64,000 bases of DNA. Origin: Pseudomonas khorasanensis. GTDB taxonomy: Bacteria; Pseudomonadota; Gammaproteobacteria; Pseudomonadales; Pseudomonadaceae. The notes beneath the pieces are model-generated. The model saw only the letters and a program-made list of their open reading frames with translations, had not been told where the DNA came from and ran no database searches. This document shows, one piece after another, positions 26,230 to 33,976 of this stretch. Each line of letters opens with the position of its first letter. The first letter of the stretch is position 1. The stretch covers positions 54,441 through 118,440 of the forward strand of contig NZ_JABWQP020000014.1 of the NCBI RefSeq assembly GCF_014268505.2. Reading direction: 5' to 3'. Both the position numbers and the translations under genes were made by a program.

Positions 26230-26625
26230 CTACTCGCGGGGTTCCAGATTCAGGCACACCGAATTGATGCAGTAACGCAGCCCGGTTGGCGGCGGACCAT
26301 CTGGAAACACATGGCCCAAGTGTGCATCGCAACGTGCGCACTTGACCTCGGTGCGAATCATGCCGTGGCTGGTGTCGCGAATTTCGGTCATCGCGCTTTC
26401 GCCAATTGGCTGGTAGAAGCTCGGCCAGCCGCAGCCTGAATCAAATTTGGTCTTCGAGTCGAACAGCGCCTCGTTGCAGCAGACGCAGTGGTAGACACCG
26501 TCGGTTTTGGTGTCGTTGTATTTACCGGAGAAAGGGCGCTCGGTCGCACTCAGACGGCAGACGTTGTACTGCTCGGGGTCGAGCATGGCTTTCCACTCTT
26601 CCAGGGTTTTTTCCAACTTTTCCAT
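26230..26625 (-). CDS. msrB: Peptide-methionine (R)-S-oxide reductase MsrB
   Basis: Repairs methionine-R-sulfoxide in proteins. The protein is 131 residues with the zinc site formed by two CxxC pairs (CVCC and CARC) and the catalytic Cys in GLRYCINSVCL near the end. ATG 26625 is chosen for its GAGG at 7 bases; ATG 26628 and GTG 26631 are just upstream. A terminator-like hairpin lies in its leader. The gene precedes gpx-ohrR on the same strand and fits the oxidative-damage theme. Confidence 0.95.
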   Translation of the reverse strand: MEKLEKTLEEWKAMLDPEQYNVCRLSATERPFSGKYNDTKTDGVYHCVCCNEALFDSKTKFDSGCGWPSFYQPIGESAMTEIRDTSHGMIRTEVKCARCDAHLGHVFPDGPPPTGLRYCINSVCLNLEPRE

Positions 26626-26644
26626 CATCACACCTCAGCGGCTG

Positions 26645-26680
26645 AAAAAGCCCGATCTGTACCTTTTCCACGGATCGGGC
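26645..26680 (-). promoter_or_regulatory. Terminator-like hairpin in the msrB leader
   Basis: Perfect 8-base stem GCCCGATC/GATCGGGC (26650-26657, 26673-26680) with a 15-base loop. Read on the minus strand it is followed by five Ts, and the msrB start codon lies about 20 bases further on. The only minus-strand transcript that could cross it is the msrB mRNA itself, which suggests attenuation or a 5' stabilising hairpin. Confidence 0.5.
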
Positions 26681-26849
26681 GGCACGTATGATTGCGCCTC
26701 GTCACGTGCCAGTCTGGCAGCCAGACCGGGCGCATTCAAACGGATTCTCGGAGCCAGCGCTCCAGACCTCCGCCTGTGCGAAGACGCAGCAATCCCAGTG
26801 CGGTTGTCCAATCGCTGCCTGGATCGTTTATTTTCGGGATCACATCGCC

Positions 26850-28061
26850 ATGCAGTTCAGCAAATCGAACAAGCTCGCCAACGTCTGCTACGACATTCGC
26901 GGCCCGGTGCTCAAGCACGCCAAACGACTGGAAGAGGAAGGCCAGCGCATCCTCAAGCTGAACATCGGCAACCCGGCGCCGTTTGGTTTCGAAGCGCCGG
27001 ACGAAATTCTCCAGGACGTGATCCGCAACCTGCCGACCTCGCAAGGCTACAGCGACTCCAAAGGCCTGTTCAGCGCGCGCAAGGCGGTCATGCAGTACTA
27101 CCAGCAGAAGCAGGTAGAAGGTGTCGGCATCGAAGACATCTATCTGGGCAACGGCGTGTCCGAACTGATCGTGATGTCGCTGCAGGCCCTGCTCAATAAC
27201 GGCGATGAAGTACTGGTGCCAGCGCCGGATTACCCGCTGTGGACCGCCGCTGTCAGCCTGGCCGGCGGCAACGCCGTGCATTACCTGTGCGACGAAGGCG
27301 CCGACTGGTTCCCGGACCTGGCCGACATCAAGGCCAAGATCACCCCTAACACCAAAGCCATGGTCATCATCAACCCGAACAACCCGACGGGTGCGGTGTA
27401 TTCGAAGGAAGTGTTGCTGGGCATGCTGGAGATCGCCCGCGCTCACAACCTGGTGGTGTTCTCTGACGAGATCTACGACAAGATTCTGTACGACGACGCC
27501 GTGCACATCTGCACCGCTTCGCTGGCACCAGACCTGCTGTGCCTGACCTTCAACGGCTTGTCGAAATCCTATCGCGTGGCCGGGTTCCGCTCTGGCTGGA
27601 TCGCGATCTCGGGGCCCAAACACAACGCGCAGAGCTACATCGAAGGCATCGACATGCTGGCCAACATGCGTCTGTGCGCCAACGTACCGAGTCAGCACGC
27701 GATCCAGACCGCGCTGGGCGGCTATCAGAGCATCAACGATCTGGTGCTGCCACAGGGCCGGCTGCTGGAACAGCGCAACCGCACGTGGGAACTGCTCAAC
27801 GACATTCCCGGTGTGAGCTGCGTCAAGCCGATGGGCGCGCTGTATGCGTTCCCGAGAATCGACCCGAAAATCTGCCCAATCCACAACGACGAGAAGTTCG
27901 TCCTCGACCTGCTGCTTTCCGAGAAGCTGCTGGTGGTGCAAGGCACGGCCTTCAACTGGCCATGGCCGGATCACTTCCGTGTGGTCACGCTGCCTCGCGT
28001 GGATGATCTGGAAATGGCCATCGGCCGCATCGGCAACTTCCTCAAGTCATACCGCCAGTAA
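26850..28061 (+). CDS. alaA: Alanine transaminase AlaA (PLP class I/II)
   Basis: Pyridoxal-phosphate aminotransferase of 403 residues, very close in layout to E. coli AlaA (405), which makes alanine from pyruvate and glutamate. The PLP Lys is in FNGLSKSYRVAGFRSGW near 240, with upstream NPNNPTGAVYS and FSDEIYDKI. The start MQFSKSNKLANVCYD matches the family. It is divergent from msrB and followed by a hairpin. Confidence 0.93.
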   Translation: MQFSKSNKLANVCYDIRGPVLKHAKRLEEEGQRILKLNIGNPAPFGFEAPDEILQDVIRNLPTSQGYSDSKGLFSARKAVMQYYQQKQVEGVGIEDIYLGNGVSELIVMSLQALLNNGDEVLVPAPDYPLWTAAVSLAGGNAVHYLCDEGADWFPDLADIKAKITPNTKAMVIINPNNPTGAVYSKEVLLGMLEIARAHNLVVFSDEIYDKILYDDAVHICTASLAPDLLCLTFNGLSKSYRVAGFRSGWIAISGPKHNAQSYIEGIDMLANMRLCANVPSQHAIQTALGGYQSINDLVLPQGRLLEQRNRTWELLNDIPGVSCVKPMGALYAFPRIDPKICPIHNDEKFVLDLLLSEKLLVVQGTAFNWPWPDHFRVVTLPRVDDLEMAIGRIGNFLKSYRQ

Positions 28062-28070
28062 TGGGCCAGC

Positions 28071-28096
28071 AGTGCGCAACGAATCTGTTGCGCACT
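28071..28096 (+). terminator. Strong hairpin after alaA
   Basis: Perfect 10-base stem AGTGCGCAAC/GTTGCGCACT with a 6-base loop, 9 bases past the stop codon. It lacks a T-run, so it may act as a weak or Rho-assisted terminator or protect the transcript end. Confidence 0.5.
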
Positions 28097-28288
28097 GTCT
28101 GATTCAGCAACACATCTTTGATCCGCGCCTTCCAGCCCCTTCTACACTTGCGATGCGAGCCATTCAGACGCGTCTGACCTAATGGCAGCGGGGCAAGAGC
28201 GTGTGTCATCCGGATCGGAATCACGGGTGGGAATTTTCCGTTCCGCCAGCGAAACCGCTGTAGGACACAGTTTGAAATAGTCACTCGG

Positions 28289-28317
28289 TTGAATAGCCCG
28301 GTGCCGCACCTTATATA
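28289..28317 (+). promoter_or_regulatory. Promoter for htpX
   Basis: TTGAAT and TATATA separated by 17 bases, 46 bases upstream of the htpX start. It reads as a housekeeping sigma-70 promoter; the CCCC just after the -10 also recalls heat-shock promoters but the spacing does not fit sigma-32. The rest of the 301-base gap shows only the alaA hairpin. Confidence 0.6.
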
Positions 28318-28362
28318 CCCCGCAGTACGCTACATCTTTAGCTTGAGGAGAGTTCTACAACC

Positions 28363-29250
28363 ATGATGCGCATCCTGCTGTTTTTGGCCACTAACCTGGC
28401 GGTCGTGCTGATAGCCAGCATCACCCTGAGCCTGTTCGGCTTCAACGGGTTCATGGCGGCCAACGGGGTCGACCTCGACCTCAGTCAGCTGCTGGTTTTC
28501 TGTGCAGTCTTTGGTTTCGCCGGCTCGCTGTTCTCGCTGTTCATCTCCAAGTGGATGGCGAAGATGAGCACCGGCACGCAAATCATCACCCAGCCACGCA
28601 CCCGTCATGAACAATGGCTGCTGCAAACGGTCGAGCAACTGTCCCGCGAAGCCGGGATCAAGATGCCTGAGGTCGGTATTTTTCCAGCCTACGAAGCGAA
28701 CGCCTTCGCCACCGGCTGGAACAAGAACGACGCGCTGGTTGCCGTGAGCCAGGGTCTGCTCGAGCGCTTTTCGCCCGATGAAGTGAAAGCCGTGCTGGCT
28801 CACGAAATCGGTCACGTTGCCAACGGCGACATGGTCACCCTGGCCCTGATTCAGGGTGTGGTGAACACCTTCGTGATGTTTTTCGCGCGGATCATCGGCA
28901 ACTTCGTCGACAAGGTGATCTTCAAGAACGAAGAAGGCCAGGGCATCGCTTACTACGTGGCGACCATCTTCGCCGAACTGGTCCTTGGCATCCTTGCCAG
29001 TGCGATCGTCATGTGGTTCTCGCGCAAGCGCGAATTCCGTGCGGACGAAGCCGGCGCACGCCTGGCCGGGACCAGCGCGATGATCGGTGCATTGCAGCGC
29101 CTGCGCGCCGAGCAGGGCCTTCCGGTGCACATGCCGGACACCTTGAACGCCTTCGGCATCAACGGTGGCATCAAACAGGGCTTCGCTCGCATGTTCATGA
29201 GCCACCCGCCACTGGAAGAGCGCATTGACGCGTTGCGTCGTCGCGGTTGA
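28363..29250 (+). CDS. htpX: Membrane protease HtpX
   Basis: Inner-membrane zinc metalloprotease of family M48 that helps FtsH degrade misfolded membrane proteins. It is 295 residues long with two N-terminal helices (about 4-24 and 33-55), the zinc motif LAHEIGHVANGD at about 146-157, two further helices (about 160-180, 195-217) and the third ligand Glu in REFRADEAGA. The upstream GAGGAG is a strong ribosome site. It is monocistronic and ends at a terminator. Confidence 0.96.
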   Translation: MMRILLFLATNLAVVLIASITLSLFGFNGFMAANGVDLDLSQLLVFCAVFGFAGSLFSLFISKWMAKMSTGTQIITQPRTRHEQWLLQTVEQLSREAGIKMPEVGIFPAYEANAFATGWNKNDALVAVSQGLLERFSPDEVKAVLAHEIGHVANGDMVTLALIQGVVNTFVMFFARIIGNFVDKVIFKNEEGQGIAYYVATIFAELVLGILASAIVMWFSRKREFRADEAGARLAGTSAMIGALQRLRAEQGLPVHMPDTLNAFGINGGIKQGFARMFMSHPPLEERIDALRRRG

Positions 29251-29270
29251 TTCCGTTGGTGTAAAGAGAA

Positions 29271-29296
29271 GGCCCGCAGTGATGCGGGCCTTTTTT
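29271..29296 (+). terminator. Rho-independent terminator after htpX
   Basis: Stem GGCCCGCA/TGCGGGCC, 4-base loop and six Ts, 20 bases after the stop codon. Confidence 0.92.
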
Positions 29297-29330
29297 GTAT
29301 CTCCGAATTATGCGCTGACAGCGCCGGCCC

Positions 29331-29396
29331 TTTCGCGAGCAGGCTCGCTCCCACACCGAAATGCATTCTTCCGTAGGAGCGAGCCTGCTCGCGAAA
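29331..29396. repeat. REP pair (REPIN), short-spacer class
   Basis: Two REP units in inverted order, the first as CGCGAGCAGGCTCGCTCCCAC and the second as its complement, with an 18-base spacer containing AATGCATT. It lies between the htpX terminator and the end of tpm, as expected for non-coding REP insertion. Confidence 0.9.
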
Positions 29397-29419
29397 GGGC
29401 AGGTACTGCCTGCACAAAA

Positions 29420-30076
29420 CTATCGGCTGGAGATCCGATAAACCCGCTCCACCAACCCCTTGACCCCTGCCTGCGAAAACTTTGGGCTCTCGGCCAACAC
29501 ATCCCGCGCTTCCACCTGCTGAACCTGCCAACCACTACCCAGCAACCGCTGCACTTCATCGTCGCCAACCGCAAACGGTGGCCCCGGGATCTGCGCCTGA
29601 TCGTAATCCAGAGTAATCAACAACCCTTTCATTCCTTGCGCCAGAAGCAACTGCAGATGTGCCGCATAGCGCTCACGCAGCGGCGCTGGCAAAGCAATCA
29701 GCGCGGCGCGGTCGTACCACGCCGTGCAACCTGCGATATCCGCTGCTGTCAGTGCAAAGAAGTCCCCGCACCACAATTCGATGGCATCGCTGCGATACAC
29801 CTTGAAAGCGCCCTCCTCGCTGATCTGCGGCTCAATCTGGTGCTCACTGAAAAAATCTTCGATGGCCTTTTCCGACAGCTCGACCCCGACCACCGAGTGT
29901 CCCTGACCGGCAAGCCACAACAAATCCAGGCTTTTCCCACACAGCGGCACCAGCACGCGCGCCGAGGGTGCAACCGACAGCGCCGGCCAATACCGCTGCA
30001 AGTAAGGATTCGCCTCAGCCTGGTGAAAGCCGATCTGATTTGAAGCCCATTTCTCGTGCCAAAAGTCAGCCTGCAT
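29420..30076 (-). CDS. tpm: Thiopurine S-methyltransferase
   Basis: Bacterial TPMT of 218 residues, an S-adenosylmethionine enzyme that in pseudomonads methylates selenium and tellurium oxyanions and thiopurines. Seen are the start MQADFWHEKWASNQIGFHQ, the SAM-binding region VLVPLCGKSLDLLWLAGQGH at about 40-60 and WYDRAALIALP near 135. It is divergent from the broken dioxygenase gene, with a 17-base palindrome between. Confidence 0.94.
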   Translation of the reverse strand: MQADFWHEKWASNQIGFHQAEANPYLQRYWPALSVAPSARVLVPLCGKSLDLLWLAGQGHSVVGVELSEKAIEDFFSEHQIEPQISEEGAFKVYRSDAIELWCGDFFALTAADIAGCTAWYDRAALIALPAPLRERYAAHLQLLLAQGMKGLLITLDYDQAQIPGPPFAVGDDEVQRLLGSGWQVQQVEARDVLAESPKFSQAGVKGLVERVYRISSR

Positions 30077-30125
30077 GTATCCCTCCCGAAAAACCGATCA
30101 AAAACCGCGAAAACTTATATTAGAT

Positions 30126-30142
30126 TCAGATCAATGATCTGA
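30126..30142. promoter_or_regulatory. Palindrome TCAGATCAATGATCTGA between tpm and the dioxygenase remnant
   Basis: Perfect 7-3-7 inverted repeat in the 103-base divergent gap, 49 bases upstream of tpm and 37 before the dioxygenase start. It is a good candidate operator serving one or both genes; the regulator is unknown. Confidence 0.4.
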
Positions 30143-30179
30143 CCGAAGATGGCTCATCTTAACGCTCAGGAACCCTTCC

Positions 30180-30864
30180 ATGTTTCCCAGCCTGTTTATC
30201 TCTCATGGCTCACCAATGTTGGCGCTGGAGCCAGGAGCCAGCGGCCCGGCACTGGCGCGACTGGCCGCCGGACTGCCGCGCCCCAAAGCCATCGTCATCG
30301 TCTCGGCACACTGGGAAAGTCAGGAGCTGCTGGTCAGCAGCCATCCACAGCCGGAAACCTGGCACGACTTCGGCGGTTTTCCCCGCGCGCTGTTTGAAGT
30401 GCAATACCCGGCACCGGGCGATCCGCAGCTGGCAGCTGAAGTCGCTGATGTATCCACAGGCGGATATCCCGGTGGTACAGGTGTCGCTGCCGAGTCGTGG
30501 CGGTCCGGCGTTACAGACGCGAGTTGGCCGTGCGCTGGCGAGTCTGCGCGAACAAGGCATTCTGCTGATCGGCTCCGGCAGCATCACTCACAACCTGCGC
30601 GAACTGGACTGGCATGCCGGCCCGGAAAGCATCGAACCGTGGGCGCGAGCGTTTCGAGACTGGATGATCGAGAAGCTTGAGGCCAACGATGAGGCGGCGT
30701 TGCATGACTATCGTCAGTTGGCGCCGAATGCTGTGCGCAGTCACCCGAGTGATGAGCATTTATTGCCGCTGTATTTCGCGCGAGGTGCCGGTGGCGTTTT
30801 CAGCGTGGCGCACCAAGGGTTCACGATGGGCGCATTGGGCATGGATATTTATCGCTTCGGTTGA
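30180..30864 (+). pseudogene. DODA-type (YgiD-like) extradiol dioxygenase, internally deleted
   Basis: The first 88 codons read as an intact start of the 4,5-DOPA dioxygenase/YgiD family (FISHGSPMLALEPG, VSAHWES with metal-site His, GGFPRALFEVQYPAPGDP). At about 30436-30447 the match moves to another frame and resumes at SLMYPQADIPVVQVSLPSR, running well to the end (FTMGALGMDIYRFG). About 25-30 codons normally found between, including the conserved DHGxW segment with its His, are missing, by an amount that also shifts frame. The product cannot be made whole. Sequencing error cannot explain lost codons. Confidence 0.82.
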
Positions 30865-30885
30865 CCGCAGGACTTCGCCACGCCC

Positions 30886-30910
30886 TTCCGCGAGCAGGCT
30901 CGCCCCCCAA
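30886..30910. repeat. Solitary degenerate REP unit
   Basis: One copy of the REP core CGCGAGCAGGCTCGC followed by CCCCC instead of TCCCAC, without an inverted partner, between the dioxygenase remnant and the terminator. Confidence 0.7.
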
Positions 30911-30920
30911 AACCCCAGGC

Positions 30921-30953
30921 AAAAAAAATCCCCGAACCAGTCGGGGATTTTTT
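30921..30953. terminator. Bidirectional terminator before deaD
   Basis: Stem ATCCCCGA/TCGGGGAT with an A-run on one side and a T-run on the other. It serves minus-strand deaD and the plus-strand dioxygenase remnant. Confidence 0.9.
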
Positions 30954-30981
30954 ATGTGCGATCAATCAGCCCAAGGGCGGA

Positions 30982-32655
30982 TCAATCTTCGCGATAGCGA
31001 CGCAGCTTCAACTGCTTGCCAGCAACGCGAGTGTCCTTCAGTTTGGTCAGGAGTTTCTCCAGACCTTCTTCCGGCAGCTCGACGAGGCTGAAGCTGTCAC
31101 GCACCTGGATGCGACCGATCGCTTCACGGGCCAGACCGCCTTCGTTGAGGATGGCGCCCAGCAGGTTTTTCGCAGCGATACCGTCACGCGCACCCAGCGC
31201 GGTACGGCAGCGAGCGCGGCCTTCGCCCAAAGGCATTGGCGCACGACGCTCGCGATCACCACGGTCCGGACGATCACCGGTGCGCTCAGGACGGTCGCCA
31301 CGCGGTGCGTTGTTCGGCACCAGTGGACGTTCCTTCTCGATGGCAGCCAGGTTCAGCGCTTGACCGTTGGTAGCCTTGCGCAGCAGCGCAGCAGCCAGTG
31401 CACGCGGAGTGCACCCGATGTCGGCGGTCAGGCGATCAAGCAGATCACCGTGGGTCGATTCGGCATCAGCAACCAGTGGCGACAGGCTGTTGGTCAGTTT
31501 CTTGATGCGGGCATCGAGAACGGCCTGAGCGTCCGGCAGACGCACTTCGGCAACCTTCTGACCGGTCACACGCTCGATCACTTGCAGCATGCGGCGCTCA
31601 CGTGGAGTCACCAGCAGCAGTGCACGACCTTCGCGACCGGCACGGCCGGTACGGCCGATACGGTGCACGTAGGATTCCGGGTCGTACGGCATGTCAACGT
31701 TGAACACGTGAGTGATGCGCGGAACGTCCAGGCCACGAGCGGCAACGTCGGTCGCAACAACGATGTCCAGACGGCCATCCTTGAGGGAGTCGATCACGCG
31801 CTCACGCTGGTTCTGTGCGATGTCACCGTTCAACGCGGCGGCTTTGTAGCCTTTGGCGTCAAGGGCGCTTGCCAGGTCCAGGGTCGCTTGCTTGGTGCGT
31901 ACGAACATGATCAGCGCGTCGAAGTCTTCGACTTCCAGCAGGCTTAGTACGGCCGAGGTCTTCTGGTCAGCGTGAACCAACAGGTGAGCCTGTTCGATCG
32001 CGGTAACGGTCTGGGTCTTGGTCTGGATCTTGACGTGTTGCGGATCGCGCAGATGGCGTTCGGCAATGGCGCGGATCGATTGCGGCAGGGTAGCCGAGAA
32101 CAAAACGGTCTGACGGGTCGCTGGCAGAGCCTTGAAGATGACTTCCAAGTCATCCATGAAGCCCAGCTTCAACATTTCGTCAGCTTCGTCGAGAACCAGA
32201 TGGTTCACGGTCGACAGGACTTTCTCGTCGCGACGCAGGTGGTCACACAGACGACCCGGGGTGGCGACAACGATCTGCGCGCCGTTGCGGATAGCCTTGA
32301 GCTGTGGGCCCATTGGCGCGCCGCCATAAACAGCCACGACGGTGACGCCTGGCATTTGCTTGGCGTAGGTTTCAAAAGCGGTTGCTACTTGCAGCGCCAA
32401 CTCTCGGGTCGGCGCCAGGATCAGGGCTTGCGGTTCGCGCTTGGCAGGATCGATGCAATGCAGAATAGGCAGTGCGAACGCGGCGGTTTTACCGGTACCG
32501 GTTTGCGCCTGGCCAATCATGTCCTGGCCGGCCATGATGATCGGGATCGATTGCTGCTGAATCGCCGAAGGCTCTTCGTAGCCGGTCGCTGCGACGGCTG
32601 CAAGAATATTCGGATTAAGATTAAAAGCGGCGAATCCGCCGGTTTCCTGGGTCAT
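30982..32655 (-). CDS. deaD: DEAD-box RNA helicase (DeaD/CsdA type)
   Basis: ATP-dependent RNA helicase of 557 residues for ribosome assembly and mRNA remodelling, often cold-induced. Helicase motifs are QTGTGKT (about 50), PTRELALQ, LDEADEML (about 157), SAT and HRIGRTGRAGR (about 330). The C-terminal 70 residues form the DbpA-type RNA-binding domain. ATG 32655 has GAGG 7 bases upstream; an in-frame extension of 17 codons is rejected. The start codon lies in a 9-base hairpin. deaD, crotonase and class II DAHP synthase also sit together in P. aeruginosa as I recall. Confidence 0.95.
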   Translation of the reverse strand: MTQETGGFAAFNLNPNILAAVAATGYEEPSAIQQQSIPIIMAGQDMIGQAQTGTGKTAAFALPILHCIDPAKREPQALILAPTRELALQVATAFETYAKQMPGVTVVAVYGGAPMGPQLKAIRNGAQIVVATPGRLCDHLRRDEKVLSTVNHLVLDEADEMLKLGFMDDLEVIFKALPATRQTVLFSATLPQSIRAIAERHLRDPQHVKIQTKTQTVTAIEQAHLLVHADQKTSAVLSLLEVEDFDALIMFVRTKQATLDLASALDAKGYKAAALNGDIAQNQRERVIDSLKDGRLDIVVATDVAARGLDVPRITHVFNVDMPYDPESYVHRIGRTGRAGREGRALLLVTPRERRMLQVIERVTGQKVAEVRLPDAQAVLDARIKKLTNSLSPLVADAESTHGDLLDRLTADIGCTPRALAAALLRKATNGQALNLAAIEKERPLVPNNAPRGDRPERTGDRPDRGDRERRAPMPLGEGRARCRTALGARDGIAAKNLLGAILNEGGLAREAIGRIQVRDSFSLVELPEEGLEKLLTKLKDTRVAGKQLKLRRYRED

Positions 32656-32690
32656 GGGTCTGCCTCTAAGTGCATCCGCAAAGACCCATG
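32653..32690 (-). promoter_or_regulatory. Start-codon hairpin in the deaD leader
   Basis: In the mRNA, CATGGGTCT pairs perfectly over 9 bases with AGACCCATG, whose last three bases are the deaD start codon. The 20-base loop holds the ribosome site (AGAGG). A 7-codon reading frame (ATG GGT CTT...) begins inside the 5' arm and ends at the TAG that overlaps the ribosome site. Translation could be controlled by folding or by this tiny frame. Confidence 0.5.
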
Positions 32691-32815
32691 CTCCAAAGCT
32701 GCGCATGCCGTGTTGAGACTCAAGAGTCGCCCTGGCAGCTTTGTCGGCGGGGATTTGCGAAAACGAATGAATGAAGATGGATCGTCAAGGAAGAGCCCGC
32801 AATGCGGACGTGCAG

Positions 32816-32880
32816 CCGAAGCTGACTTCGGGAAATTGCGCTACCTAAACGCGGCCCGGTTAAAGGCCGGCGCGCACTAT
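32816..32880 (-). promoter_or_regulatory. Probable deaD promoter and long leader
   Basis: On the minus strand, TATAGT just before the GC-rich start of the leader (about 32875-32880) is a good -10; the -35 is weak. Transcription from here gives an untranslated leader of about 215 bases, including the hairpin CCGAAG/CTTCGG with loop TCAG (32816-32831). Long structured leaders are typical of cold-shock helicase genes. The 420-base gap to the crotonase gene holds no coding sequence. Confidence 0.45.
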
Positions 32881-33075
32881 ACCGGATTTCGCCCGAAAAG
32901 GGAGCTTTTTTTATAGGCTGAATACGCGCGTCACCGCTGTGTAACGGGGTTTTGCGGATAATCGCGCAACGGTCTATTTTGCAAAGGCCCGGCCCTGTGG
33001 GCGATGACGCTTAAACGGTTCACCGACCTGCGGCAAAGCGCCGCGCACCCGCCCTTCCCGCCCGAGGATTTCGCC

Positions 33076-33867
33076 ATGAATCAACCCAGCGCCGGCCGCG
33101 TCAGCCGGGAACGTCGTGGTCACGTGCACCTGATCGGCCTTGATCGGGTGGCCAAACGCAACGCCTTCGACGTCGATCTGCTCAATGACCTGAGCCTTGC
33201 CTACGGCGAGTTCGAAGCCGACCGCGAAGCGCGGGTGGCGGTGGTATTCGGTCATGGTGAGCATTTCACCGCCGGGCTGGATCTGGTCAATGCCAGCGCC
33301 GCCCTTGCCGAAGGCTGGCAGGTTCCGACCGGCGGTTGCGACCCCTGGGGTGTGTTTACAGGGCCAAGGGTGAGCAAACCGGTGATCGTCGCGGCGCAGG
33401 GTTACTGCCTGACCATCGGCATCGAGTTGATGCTCGCGGCGGACATCAACCTCTGTGCGAGCAATACACGCTTCGCGCAAATGGAAGTGCAGCGTGGGAT
33501 CTTTCCTTTTGGCGGGGCGACGTTGCGTTTTCATCAGATCGCCGGTTGGGGCAATGCGATGCGCTGGCTGCTGACCGGAGACGAGTTCGATGCGCACGAT
33601 GCTCTGCGGCTGGGGTTGGTGCAGGAGGTGATGGCCAGTGAGGACCTGATGCCACGAGCGATCGAACTGGCCGAGCGGATAGCCCGGCAGGCGCCATTGG
33701 GGGTGCAGGCGACTTTGCTCTCGGCGAGACAGGCGCGGTATGAAGGTGAAACCGCGGCGGCGCAGGGGTTGCCAGAGATGGTGAAGCGGTTGTTGGCGAC
33801 CGAGGATGCCCGGGAGGGGGTGCGGTCGTTGGTGGAGCGGCGGCCCGGAATCTTCAAAGGGGTCTGA
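33076..33867 (+). CDS. Enoyl-CoA hydratase/isomerase (crotonase) family protein
   Basis: Crotonase-fold protein of 263 residues. The oxyanion-hole segments are HFTAGLDLVN near 68 and the IGIELMLAADINL stretch near 115-127. The second acidic catalytic position reads EVQRGIFPFGG (near 140), so only part of the usual hydratase Glu pair is certain. The substrate is not predictable. ATG 33076 has GAGG 8 bases upstream. Confidence 0.88.
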   Translation: MNQPSAGRVSRERRGHVHLIGLDRVAKRNAFDVDLLNDLSLAYGEFEADREARVAVVFGHGEHFTAGLDLVNASAALAEGWQVPTGGCDPWGVFTGPRVSKPVIVAAQGYCLTIGIELMLAADINLCASNTRFAQMEVQRGIFPFGGATLRFHQIAGWGNAMRWLLTGDEFDAHDALRLGLVQEVMASEDLMPRAIELAERIARQAPLGVQATLLSARQARYEGETAAAQGLPEMVKRLLATEDAREGVRSLVERRPGIFKGV

Positions 33868-33892
33868 CGATTCTGGTACCTGTCAGGGCCTC

Positions 33893-33958
33893 TTCGCGAG
33901 CAGGCTCGCTCCCACAGGGAGAATGCATTCCAAATGTGGGAGCGAGCCTGCTCGCGAA
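33893..33958. repeat. REP pair (REPIN), short-spacer class
   Basis: Inverted REP units with a 21-base spacer containing GAATGCATTC, between the crotonase and spermidine-synthase-like gene ends. Confidence 0.9.
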
Positions 33959-33976
33959 GGGGTCGGCACTGCCGAT

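Noticed and set aside
26736..27974. 412-residue open frame on the minus strand over alaA
   Set aside because: Antisense to the aminotransferase, without motifs.
28289..28320. Sigma-32 heat-shock promoter for htpX
   Set aside because: The CCCC element is at the wrong distance from TTGAA; the sequence fits sigma-70 better.
32656..32706. 17-codon N-terminal extension of deaD
   Set aside because: It runs through the start-codon hairpin and lacks a ribosome site; the family begins at MTQETGGFAAFNL.
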